Below, one piece after another: positions 1 to 5,389 of a stretch of DNA of 6,562 bases (the first letter of the stretch is position 1; the number at the start of each line of letters is the position of its first letter). Source of the DNA: Methanoregula sp. Its GTDB lineage: Archaea; Halobacteriota; Methanomicrobia; Methanomicrobiales; Methanospirillaceae. Location of the stretch: assembly GCA_003154335.1 (NCBI GenBank), contig PMDE01000124.1:1-6562 (forward strand), read 5' to 3'. The notes under the pieces are model-generated. The model saw only the letters and a list, made by a program, of their open reading frames with translations, searched no databases and was not told the origin of the DNA. The translations under genes and the position numbers were made by a program.

Positions 1-153
1 GGGGACTGGGATGGGAACGGGGTTCAGGATGTAGGAGTATTCCGCCCGTCGAACGGGAACTGGTACTTCGATACCACGATGACCGGCGTAGTGAACAAGA
101 CTTTCCATTTCGGGACAACGGGAGATACTCCCGCCATCGGTAAATGGATTTGA
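1..153 (+). CDS. FG-GAP/VCBS-repeat protein, C-terminal end (partial)
   Basis: The first 50 codons read in frame from base 1 and end at TGA 151-153; the start lies outside the window. The visible part is one repeat of the FG-GAP/VCBS kind: GDWDGNGVQDVGVFRPSNG carries the acidic D-x-D-G-N-G-x-x-D loop that usually binds calcium, followed by the hydrophobic VGVF strand and the NWYFD turn. A second half-repeat begins at FGTTGDTPAIGKW. Such repeats form beta-propeller blades in large secreted or cell-surface proteins and are common in Methanomicrobiales. The protein ends right after GKWI, so this is a natural repeat-boundary end and shows no C-terminal membrane anchor. Ligand and partners cannot be told from this end. 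A short T tract at 169-173 lies just downstream. Confidence 0.85.
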   Translation, partial: GDWDGNGVQDVGVFRPSNGNWYFDTTMTGVVNKTFHFGTTGDTPAIGKWI

Positions 154-476
154 GATTTAACATACTTGTTTTTCGACTATTTCGTGCCTGATCAATCCGG
201 AGACCTGCCAACGAAAGCTTTCTGCCCGGGTTCATTTAAAAGGGAAAAAATGCGGTATTTCAGGGAAAAAACCTGCAATACTCATGTATTTCCAAAACCT
301 GTACCGGATTTTACTTTTTTTGTGCCTGGTCAAATCCTGACAGATAGAAAAAGTCCGTTTTTATTCAAGAGAGCCTGTTTTGGATACATCAGACCCATGA
401 TCGTTCCAATCCAGTAACAACTTCCTGAAACAATCGCGAAGAAAAATCGATAAGATCTGAAGTATTCTTAGTAGAT
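154..476. other. Non-coding gap with two imperfect repeat copies
   Basis: This gap is AT-rich and full of homopolymer runs. The only open frame is an 83-codon one starting at a TTG, with no recognisable protein character, so I call no gene. Two imperfect copies of a motif lie at about 181-200 (TTCGTGCCTGATCAATCC) and 318-340 (TTTTGTGCCTGGTCAAATCC). A related copy occurs on the opposite strand at 4218-4230. The end of the gap probably holds the promoter of the 61-residue gene. Confidence 0.6.
441..456 (+). promoter_or_regulatory. Weak candidate archaeal promoter for the 61-residue gene
   Basis: GAAAAATCGATAAG resembles a purine-rich BRE followed by a degenerate TATA box. Its centre lies about 27 bases before the ATG at 477, which would give a leaderless or nearly leaderless mRNA. 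No Shine-Dalgarno motif is visible before that ATG. The match to the TATA consensus is poor, so this rests mainly on spacing. Confidence 0.3.
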
Positions 477-662
477 ATGGCACAACTAATCATCGAACCA
501 AAGAAGGGAAAAGACGGCCAGGTCGAATTTACGGTAAATTACCATGACAAGAAGAGTGACAATTCGTTCACCATCACAACAACAAATGATCTCAATAAAG
601 CGATGAACAAACTGAAGGAGACGCTCGAAGGTGAACTGGCAAGTATGCAGCAGAAGACATAA
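477..662 (+). CDS. Small hypothetical protein, 61 residues
   Basis: I do not recognise this protein. It is short, soluble and charged. The first half alternates in a beta-strand-like way (AQLIIEPKKG, VEFTVNYHD, SFTITTTND) and the second half looks like an amphipathic helix rich in Lys and Glu (LNKAMNKLKETLEGELASM). There is no signal peptide, membrane segment, Cys or His cluster. The ATG is the only sensible start; no ribosome-binding site precedes it, which fits a leaderless transcript. It ends at TAA 660-662, and the decayed PAS/kinase relic begins in the same frame within a few codons. It could be an independent gene left intact beside the relic. The regular composition suggests a real protein, but no homology supports it here. 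Confidence 0.6.
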   Translation: MAQLIIEPKKGKDGQVEFTVNYHDKKSDNSFTITTTNDLNKAMNKLKETLEGELASMQQKT

Positions 663-677
663 AACGGGAGTTTTAAG

Positions 678-1645
678 AACCAGCTCGAAACAGGGCAAGT
701 ATTTAATAAAACATGGGGAGAACTGCTCGGTTATACAAGGGAAGAATTGTATGGCAAGAGTGATTCTGACTTTTTTTTCGAAAAACGCGGCTGAATTTTT
801 TAAAAAAATGATCGGGACGTCCTTAAGCAGAGAACCGCCATTGACATCCCCGAAGAGAAGATCCAGACCCGGTTCAGGGGAGAACGGATCCTTCATACCC
901 AGAAAATTCCGATTCCTGATGAAAAGGGAAACCCGGCCTACCTGATGGGTATTTCTGAAGATATTACCGAGTACAAGCGGACTGATGAAGCATTGAATCT
1001 GGCCCGCCAAAAGTTGTCACTCTTAAATGCCGTGACGTTCGAGGATATCCAGGCTGCATCCTTCTCCCTCATTGCCTACCATGAACTCATGAAAACGGTC
1101 GTCCTGGATGAAAAAGGGAAAGCGTATCTTGAAAAACAAGGAGCAGCAAACCAGAAGATCCTCGATTCGCTGGATTTTGCCAAAAATTACCAGGATTTGG
1201 GGATGCAGAACCCCCGCTGGCAGGACTCAGTCAGGTCTTCTTATTTGCCATCTCGCACCTGGATTTCCTGCATATTCACCATATCTGCCGGGTGGAAGGG
1301 CTTCAGATCTATGCCGATTCGCTGTTGGAGAAAGCCCTGTTTCACCTTGCGCAGGACGTGCTTAAACACGGTGTTCACGCGACAGAAGTAACGATGTGGT
1401 ACCGGGAAAAGGAGGACCGGCTCATGCTCATCATAGAAAATAGCGGGATTGGTATTGCCGCTGAAAAGAAACCTATGATCTTTGATCGGGGTTACGTGAA
1501 AAACAAAGGTCTTGGGCTGTTACTTGTCCGGGGAGTCCTCTCTATTACCGGCATCTCCATAAAAGAGAACGGGGAGTCGGGAAAAGGAGCCCGGTTTGAA
1601 ATAGCGGTGCCGACAGGAAATTATCGGTTTGACAAGAAAACATGA
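678..1645 (+). pseudogene. Decayed PAS-domain histidine-kinase-like sensor
   Basis: The parts of a PAS sensor kinase are spread over shifting frames. Bases 678-776 encode a PAS core (VFNKTWGELLGYTREEL, then SDSDFF). About 777-808 reads as AAEFFKK in another frame, and from 810 the first frame resumes (DRDVLKQ, IPEEKIQTRFRGE, YLMGISEDITEYKR) through a helical region to RWQD at 1226. After a further shift, 1229-1645 reads SQVFLFAISHLDF and then a HATPase_c-like domain with G2 box KGLGLLLVRGVL and the end GKGARFEIAVP. The PAS N-terminus and start codon are missing. The helix after the PAS has FEDI where phosphoacceptor kinases have the His motif, which may be a subfamily trait. The N-box Asn is Asp (LAQDVLKHG, 1355-1357) and the G1 Asp is Asn (IENSGIGI, 1439-1441). 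With truncation and three indels I call it non-functional. If intact it would have been a cytosolic sensor of unknown signal. Confidence 0.85.
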
Positions 1646-1681
1646 ATATTCCTGTGCTCAACAGCCGCGTTATTGAAATAG

Positions 1682-1704
1682 GATGAATTGTTCATCGTCT
1701 TTTT
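1682..1704 (+). terminator. Hairpin plus T tract after the kinase relic
   Basis: GATGAA (1682-1687), a three-base TTG loop and TTCATC (1691-1696) form a perfect 6-bp stem, followed by TCTTTTT at 1698-1704. It sits 36 bases after the kinase stop, between convergent genes. Archaea terminate chiefly at U tracts, so the T tract matters more than the stem. Confidence 0.5.
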
Positions 1705-1789
1705 AAATTAACCGCTCAAAAAACCGTTGAAGGGAACAGACCGGCCGTAACCTTCGGGCAGGGAAACAGCGTTTATTCAGGTGCCCAGG

Positions 1790-2635
1790 TTATGCACTCA
1801 TTTCCCTGAGGAAATAATGACTCCTTTCAACCAGTCTGAATCCATAGCGTCTGTTGATCCCGGCAATTTCTTTCGGTTTCCCCACTGTTTTCACGACCGT
1901 TGTATAATTAAGGATTTTTTCTGTAAGATCCACAAGAAATTCTGACAGGGAAACCAAATCCTTAACCGACATCGATGGTTTACCGAAATTCATGTTAAAT
2001 TTCTCTTGTATTTTTTCAGTGATCGCTTTGATTTTTTCGCCATCACTATTGATTTCTTTCAAAAGTTCAAGGAGGACGGGATCAAAACCACTGTAGATTC
2101 TGATGATTGGATTTGGCTGACCACTCCCGGAAATTCCCGTGCCGGACTTTGGACAACAATTGACTGGTCGGACACAAGTTCCACTGACAATTTCCAGTTT
2201 CCATTTTTCGGGATACATGGATTTTAAAGAACTCTTGATAGAATAACCTGTAATGAAAAAGCCCAGAAAAGCATTGGGATCGGAGAGTTTTTTAAAGACT
2301 TCCTCGTAAGTATCCCCGAAAATAAATTTTTTAAATGCACTGACACAGTCTTCTACGGAATAGTCGCCATTGTCAAACTTCTCAGAAATTTCTGACTTAA
2401 AATCTCTGACAAGTCTTTCAACAGGTATATCCCCCTTACTCCCCAGACCCCACGCCACGGCACCAACGGGGAGTTTTTTACACAGATTAAACATTTTATC
2501 TGCATTATCATATACATTATAAACGAGCATCTGGCCGGTTTTTGGATCATTATTGATGAGAGAACTCGCACTCTCGGTCGCTAAAATAATATCATCATTA
2601 ATTTTTAAAATAAAAGCAATCGTAATCCTTACCAC
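1790..2635 (-). CDS. Proteasome-like Ntn-hydrolase-fold protein
   Basis: This 281-residue protein resembles a family of stand-alone proteasome-type Ntn-hydrolase proteins of unknown substrate. The N-terminal strands ITIAFILKINDDIILATES match the beta-subunit pattern that leads to the acidic residue after the second strand (A-T-E, residues 19-21). Residues 43-66 (DNADKMFNLCKKLPVGAVAW, then GLGSKG) match the conserved Lys and Gly region. Later parts are GFFITGYS, a GSGQPNPIIRIYSGFDP segment and a C-terminal TVGKPKEIAGINRRYGF block ending VERSHYF. No Thr, Ser or Cys directly follows the initiator; Thr5 falls at the catalytic-Thr1 column by eye, so activity is uncertain. No signal or membrane segment is seen, so it is probably cytosolic. 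The start is GTG 2635-2633, chosen because a TATA box lies at the right distance and no better upstream start exists. It converges on the kinase relic. Confidence 0.75.
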   Translation of the reverse strand: MVRITIAFILKINDDIILATESASSLINNDPKTGQMLVYNVYDNADKMFNLCKKLPVGAVAWGLGSKGDIPVERLVRDFKSEISEKFDNGDYSVEDCVSAFKKFIFGDTYEEVFKKLSDPNAFLGFFITGYSIKSSLKSMYPEKWKLEIVSGTCVRPVNCCPKSGTGISGSGQPNPIIRIYSGFDPVLLELLKEINSDGEKIKAITEKIQEKFNMNFGKPSMSVKDLVSLSEFLVDLTEKILNYTTVVKTVGKPKEIAGINRRYGFRLVERSHYFLREMSA

Positions 2636-2659
2636 CTTGGATGAAATGGTATTATCCTG

Positions 2660-2673
2660 TTTATATATTATTC
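2660..2673 (-). promoter_or_regulatory. TATA box of the Ntn-hydrolase-like gene
   Basis: On the minus strand this reads AATAATATATAAA, preceded by CGA of a possible BRE. Its centre near 2665 is about 30 bases before the GTG at 2635. Archaeal transcription starts about 26-27 bases downstream of the TATA centre, so the mRNA would begin at or just before the start codon. Confidence 0.65.
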
Positions 2674-2849
2674 GATATAGTCATATTTCTGCGGCTAAGT
2701 GTGAGTTATCGATTTCCTGAAAAGACATTCCATTTTAACTATCCGAATTATTTTACAGTTATATGCATGTGCAAACACTTCCCGGCAGAGTTTTCCGGAC
2801 CAAGGGACTGCCGATCCGGGACCCGGAGAATTTTTTCGGGACAACTCAT

Positions 2850-3135
2850 TTACTCTCTTTTTTTCATCTTTTCCAACACTGTCATCGTGGGGAAAAACCC
2901 GAATTTTTTAAAGAAATCAGATGCTTTTTCATTACCGGTACTGACTAAAAACCCGGTTTCTCACCGAGCTGCTTTTATCAGGCCATGAAAGAGCCCGGAT
3001 TACCAGGGCCCGGCCAATACCCTGCGTTCGATATGCCCTTTGGATCCAGGTAAACAGAACGGTATGGAGTGCACTGCAATTAAGGGGGAACCTCATTTTG
3101 CTTACAGGGTCAGGTAAACATTCGAGAATCCCGAT
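2850..3135 (-). pseudogene. Decayed GNAT-family N-acetyltransferase
   Basis: No single frame shows this gene, but two minus-strand frames join into a GNAT domain. Frame one (3135 to about 2992) reads IGILECLPD, then LHTVLFTWIQRAYR and TQGIGRALVIRAL. R-T-Q-G-I-G (3030-3013) is the R-x-x-G-x-G acetyl-CoA binding signature of motif A, and the preceding hydrophobic strand is in its proper place. Frame two continues FHGLIKAAR, meets an in-frame TGA (2963-2961), then reads ETGFLVSTGNEKASDFF and KKFGFFPTMTVLEKMKKRE to the TAA at 2852-2850. N-x-x-A-S-x-F-F-K-K-F-G-F is the usual GNAT C-terminal motif. The frame changes near 2985-2994. A TAG at 3138-3136 closes the frame upstream and the N-terminal half is missing. 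GNAT enzymes move an acetyl group from acetyl-CoA to an amine; the former substrate is unknown. It follows the 97-codon gene on the same strand, perhaps an old operon. Confidence 0.75.
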
Positions 3136-3159
3136 CTACTCTCCGCAATTATTATGGTA

Positions 3160-3453
3160 CTACTTTGGTCCCCGGGATACCCGACCCCCGGCAGCCCGGA
3201 TAGTTTCTTCAATTTTTGTGAGCAGCTCATCATCATAAAGGGCAAAATCCAGCAGCTCATAACGGTTGACAAGTGCAATGGGCTTAAGGATGACCAGCGG
3301 TTTTTTTCCCGATGTTTCTCCGCAATAATCTGCCGGTACCACCGTTACTGTATCATTCTCCCATACGGCAAGGTTCCCATAGCCCGCTTCATCCCAGAGT
3401 TTCCTCACAATATCCTGGGTTATCATGCGTTTTTGTTCCGGTAAAATCATCAC
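3160..3453 (-). CDS. Hypothetical protein, 96-97 residues
   Basis: I do not recognise this protein. Two adjacent starts exist: GTG 3453-3451 and ATG 3450-3448; I favour the ATG because the TATA centre near 3475 lies 25-27 bases from it. The product is small, soluble and acidic-to-neutral. It has an N-terminal helix (QDIVRKLWDEAGYGNLAV), beta-like central strands (DTVTVVPADYCG, KPLVILKPIALV), and a C-terminal helix (DDELLTKIEETIRAAGG). A single Cys is present; no membrane segment or known motif is visible. It ends in TAG at 3160-3162. It lies 44 bases downstream of the EVE gene but has its own promoter in that gap, so it need not be co-transcribed. The GNAT relic follows on the same strand. 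Balanced codon use and the promoter support a real gene. Confidence 0.65.
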   Translation of the reverse strand: MMILPEQKRMITQDIVRKLWDEAGYGNLAVWENDTVTVVPADYCGETSGKKPLVILKPIALVNRYELLDFALYDDELLTKIEETIRAAGGRVSRGPK

Positions 3454-3468
3454 AGAATCAACAGCACC

Positions 3469-3482
3469 TTAATATATAATTA
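3469..3482 (-). promoter_or_regulatory. TATA box of the 97-codon gene
   Basis: TTAATATATAATTA is an almost symmetric TATA element within the 44-base gap between the EVE stop and the next minus-strand start. Its centre near 3475 predicts a start of transcription at about 3448-3450, on the ATG itself, so the mRNA would be leaderless. Because the motif is nearly palindromic it could recruit TBP in either direction, but nothing on the plus strand would be read from it. Confidence 0.65.
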
Positions 3483-3497
3483 CACTGTGTTATGCAG

Positions 3498-3926
3498 TTA
3501 TCCGCTTCTGTCAAAGGCATTTCCAATTCGTTCGAAGTCCTGCTGCTGGATCTCCAGCATGCCGAAGCGGAAGGCTGCCCCCCATGCCTTCTTGTTACGG
3601 ATAAACTGTAGATCGTTGATAAGCGGTTCGATCTTCACTTCACCCGTCATTAAGTACTTCACCTTTCTCCGGAAGGGTTTGAAATCCGAAGACATTTCGA
3701 CCTGCACGATCTCATCGTCAGCGACTTCACCAAGTGCAGTGAACGCATGAAGTGGTTCCGTTCCCCCGAATTCGACTTTCGGGGAATAATAAATGATACG
3801 GTCTCCGGCATGCATCCTCGCAATACCGGACCGCTTTCCGTGCCCTGCCTGGGCAAATGATCCTGCTATGCCACGTTGCACGTGTTCCTTCGACGCGACA
3901 AGAATCCAGTAATGTGGTATTCTCAT
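3498..3926 (-). CDS. EVE domain-containing protein (UPF0310 type)
   Basis: This 142-residue protein matches the EVE-domain family (UPF0310) along its whole length. It opens with HYWILVASKEHVQRGIAGSF, continues with AGDRIIYYSPK and FGGTEPLHAFTALGEV, the EIVQVEMSSDFKPFRRKVKY block, and the ending LQFIRNKKAWGAAFRFGML followed by an EIQQQDFERI helix. EVE domains share the PUA-like fold and are known or proposed to bind modified bases in DNA or RNA; this single-domain type has no attached nuclease or helicase. The conserved aromatic residues of the pocket region (WI, YY, FRF) are present. The ATG at 3926 is the natural start, one residue from the family's usual beginning. A stand-alone EVE beside hypothetical genes gives no defence-island signal here: no restriction or methylase gene is in the window. 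It is likely cytosolic. Confidence 0.9.
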   Translation of the reverse strand: MRIPHYWILVASKEHVQRGIAGSFAQAGHGKRSGIARMHAGDRIIYYSPKVEFGGTEPLHAFTALGEVADDEIVQVEMSSDFKPFRRKVKYLMTGEVKIEPLINDLQFIRNKKAWGAAFRFGMLEIQQQDFERIGNAFDRSG

Positions 3927-3950
3927 GATAACCCCGTGTTCGTCTGCCGG

Positions 3951-3962
3951 ACGAAATATTTT
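3951..3962 (-). promoter_or_regulatory. Weak candidate promoter of the EVE gene
   Basis: On the minus strand CAAAATATTTCG lies with its centre about 30 bases before the EVE ATG. It is AT-rich but departs from the usual TTTATATA form. A GGGG run 7-10 bases before the ATG is a poor Shine-Dalgarno match, so either a leaderless or a weakly led start is possible. Confidence 0.35.
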
Positions 3963-4245
3963 GGGATCAAGCTAAAAAAGACAAAAGATCGCCCCTTTTG
4001 GATAAATCAGATGTCGGAATTTAAGGAAGCGGAATCTTAAAACCAAAAATTAGGGAGTACTTTTCGGGTTTTGATCATACTTCTCCCCCCGGATAAACTG
4101 TCAGGCCGCAGTCCGGGTGAAGGAGAATACACCGGATACGTGCTTTCACTGCCAGGGAAATTACTTGAGGAAGTGATGCTGCCCTTGCCATAGGGTAACG
4201 TTTAAAGGCTCCTGATTACCAGGCACAAAAGGGGTATTATCAGGT

Positions 4246-4257
4246 TAGCGATATAAC
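4246..4257 (+). promoter_or_regulatory. Candidate promoter of the UbiA operon
   Basis: AGCGATATAAC contains a TATA-like core (4251-4256) about 26 bases before an ATG at 4279. It would give a transcript of the small frame at 4279-4440 and then UbiA, leaving about 150 bases before the UbiA start. No TATA-like sequence stands 25-30 bases before the UbiA GTG itself. Confidence 0.35.
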
Positions 4258-4278
4258 GTTGTCTAAGGAAGTCCGTAG

Positions 4279-4440
4279 ATGCAGATTGAAGGGGATGTGA
4301 GGAGTGGTTTGACGAACAATGATACCGGTGTGATCTTATCTGATACCTTCAGGAAACCGGAAGGCGTATTTTCCGTGATAATTCTCATTTCCCACATCCG
4401 GGTCCCGGCAAATACGGAATTGTTTCTTCGGAGTGGATAA
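4279..4440 (+). CDS. Possible small leader ORF overlapping the UbiA start
   Basis: An open frame of 53 residues (beginning MQIEGDVRSGLTNN, ending NTELFLRSG) runs from ATG 4279 to TAA 4438-4440. It overlaps the UbiA GTG at 4433 by eight bases, the kind of overlap used in translational coupling. A TATA-like element lies about 26 bases before its ATG. I recognise no family; the product has a hydrophobic stretch (VFSVIILISHI) and no clear domain. It could be a real small protein, a leader peptide that helps ribosomes reach the poorly led UbiA start, or a chance frame. The absence of a convincing ribosome-binding site for UbiA gives modest support for the leader idea. Confidence 0.27.
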   Translation: MQIEGDVRSGLTNNDTGVILSDTFRKPEGVFSVIILISHIRVPANTELFLRSG

Positions 4441-5389
4441 CATCGAGCTTCGTTCACTCCCCCGCATCCTAAGGATCGAAGGGCTGATTCCTTTTACCGG
4501 TTGTGCCATTCTCCTCGGGTTTGTAGTGACCCTTTGGGAAGTCGGGTTTTCAGGAGCGGACTGGATACTTTTTATCATAGCGGGGGTTGCGGCTCTTCTC
4601 GTCCATATCGACGGCCACATCTGGAATGATCTCATGGATCTGGAGATCGACCGGAAAGAGAAGAGCAGGGAGACAAGGCGGGACCGTCCACTCGTTTTCG
4701 GGTGGGCAACTCCGGGGGAATACCGGAAGATGTCTGCACTGGTAATGATCATCGTGGTGGTCCTTGCCGCCGTGCTTACGACCCAGCGGGTATTCATGCC
4801 CCTGCTGATTCTCCTTGGCTTGTTTTTCGACTATGGGTATAACCATCCCCGCATCGCGCTGGCTCACAAGCCTTTTACCGAATGGTATATTTTTCCCTGG
4901 CTGGTAGTCGGTGTTACGGTTACTGTTGTCTATGCAGCAACCGGCATTTTCTCTCAGCTTGCTCTCATCCTGTCACTGCTGCACGGGCTGATGGTGACCT
5001 GTTTTGTGGTGTCGATGATGCGCAGGGACGTACATTCGGACCGGCAGGGTGGGAAATGCACATCTTCCGTACTGTACCCGGATCTCCCCCATTCGACCAT
5101 TTATGGTATCGTTACCCTCCTTGCTTCAGTCCTGATGTTCTATCCTTTGTCCCGGGTCTTTGGGAGTACGGAACCTGCCTATTTGCTTGTAATAACGACG
5201 GCCGTTGTTGCAGGGATCATCACCATTCTTGGGGCACGGATTGACCAGCTTACCACCCGTTCCCTGTACTCAGCTTTTCCGGATTTCGAATTGACTGCCA
5301 ATAACATCATGCTGCAGCAGGTTGTCTTATCCTTGGTATATGCAGTTGTAGTTTGGATAATTTTACTGGTCTTTGAGGGAATTGTATGA
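4433..5389 (+). CDS. UbiA-family prenyltransferase (membrane)
   Basis: The 318-residue product is an integral membrane protein with about nine hydrophobic segments (first near 17-37, then about 43-60, 98-116, 119-133, 152-170, 174-194, 220-240, 248-268 and 295-315). It carries the first Asp-rich UbiA motif N65-D66-x-x-D69-x-x-x-D73 followed by RDRPLVFG, and a second motif RRDVHSDRQGGKCTS (D199, D203). These motifs bind the Mg-prenyl-diphosphate. The family joins a polyprenyl diphosphate to an aromatic or glyceryl acceptor; the acceptor is not readable here. It is somewhat longer than the usual archaeal digeranylgeranylglyceryl-phosphate synthase (about 280), so that role is not assumed. The GTG start is used because the family's N-terminus (PRILRIEGLIPFTG) follows directly; the preceding GGAG is too close to act normally. 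Its stop overlaps the next gene's start as ATGA, so the two are coupled. Confidence 0.85.
   Translation: MDNIELRSLPRILRIEGLIPFTGCAILLGFVVTLWEVGFSGADWILFIIAGVAALLVHIDGHIWNDLMDLEIDRKEKSRETRRDRPLVFGWATPGEYRKMSALVMIIVVVLAAVLTTQRVFMPLLILLGLFFDYGYNHPRIALAHKPFTEWYIFPWLVVGVTVTVVYAATGIFSQLALILSLLHGLMVTCFVVSMMRRDVHSDRQGGKCTSSVLYPDLPHSTIYGIVTLLASVLMFYPLSRVFGSTEPAYLLVITTAVVAGIITILGARIDQLTTRSLYSAFPDFELTANNIMLQQVVLSLVYAVVVWIILLVFEGIV

Larger units (their letters stand above)
3927..4278. other. Divergent intergenic region with hairpins and short frames
   Basis: This gap between the EVE gene (minus) and the UbiA operon (plus) shows no recognisable protein. It holds an imperfect stem of CCCGGA (4088-4093) with TCCGGG (4112-4117), with an inner CTG/CAG pair, and a second hairpin ATTACTT-GAGG-AAGTGAT (4160-4177, one G-T pair). 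An unrecognised 40-codon frame from TTG 4071 to TAG about 4193 covers both on the plus strand, and a 37-codon ATG frame covers the same area on the minus strand; they cannot both be judged by eye. A motif copy shared with the gap at 154-476 lies at 4218-4230. Confidence 0.5.

Noticed and set aside
166..417. An 83-codon plus-strand frame in the first gap
   Set aside because: It starts at TTG, has no ribosome-binding site or promoter at the right distance, and its residues (many Phe and Pro, no pattern) look like AT-rich chance reading.
792..803. Stop codons in the PAS frame as possible recoding sites
   Set aside because: They are TGA and TAA, not the TAG used for pyrrolysine, and no selenocysteine element is visible. 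Paired indels explain them better.
486..1010. A 174-codon open frame on the minus strand
   Set aside because: It lies opposite the 61-residue gene and the PAS relic, whose plus-strand translation carries clear PAS motifs. The minus-strand product shows no domain and looks like a shadow.
2822..2840. Hairpin CCCGGAGA-ATT-TTTTCGGG with a T7 run downstream as a plus-strand terminator
   Set aside because: No plus-strand gene lies upstream to be terminated; on the minus strand the G-T pairs become mismatches. The T run is the reverse of the Lys codons at the GNAT end.
2641..2988. A 115-codon plus-strand frame starting with a hydrophobic stretch
   Set aside because: It overlaps the promoter of the minus-strand Ntn-like gene and the GNAT relic on the other strand, which has real family motifs. 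The hydrophobic start comes from AT-rich promoter DNA.
3498..3926. EVE protein as part of a defence island
   Set aside because: No nuclease, helicase, methylase or toxin-antitoxin gene is present in the window, so a defence role rests on the domain alone.
4088..4130. Resemblance of AGTCCGGGTGAAGGAG to the 3' end of an FMN riboswitch
   Set aside because: The conserved 5' parts of that element are absent upstream, and the order of stems does not fit. A shared short string is not enough.
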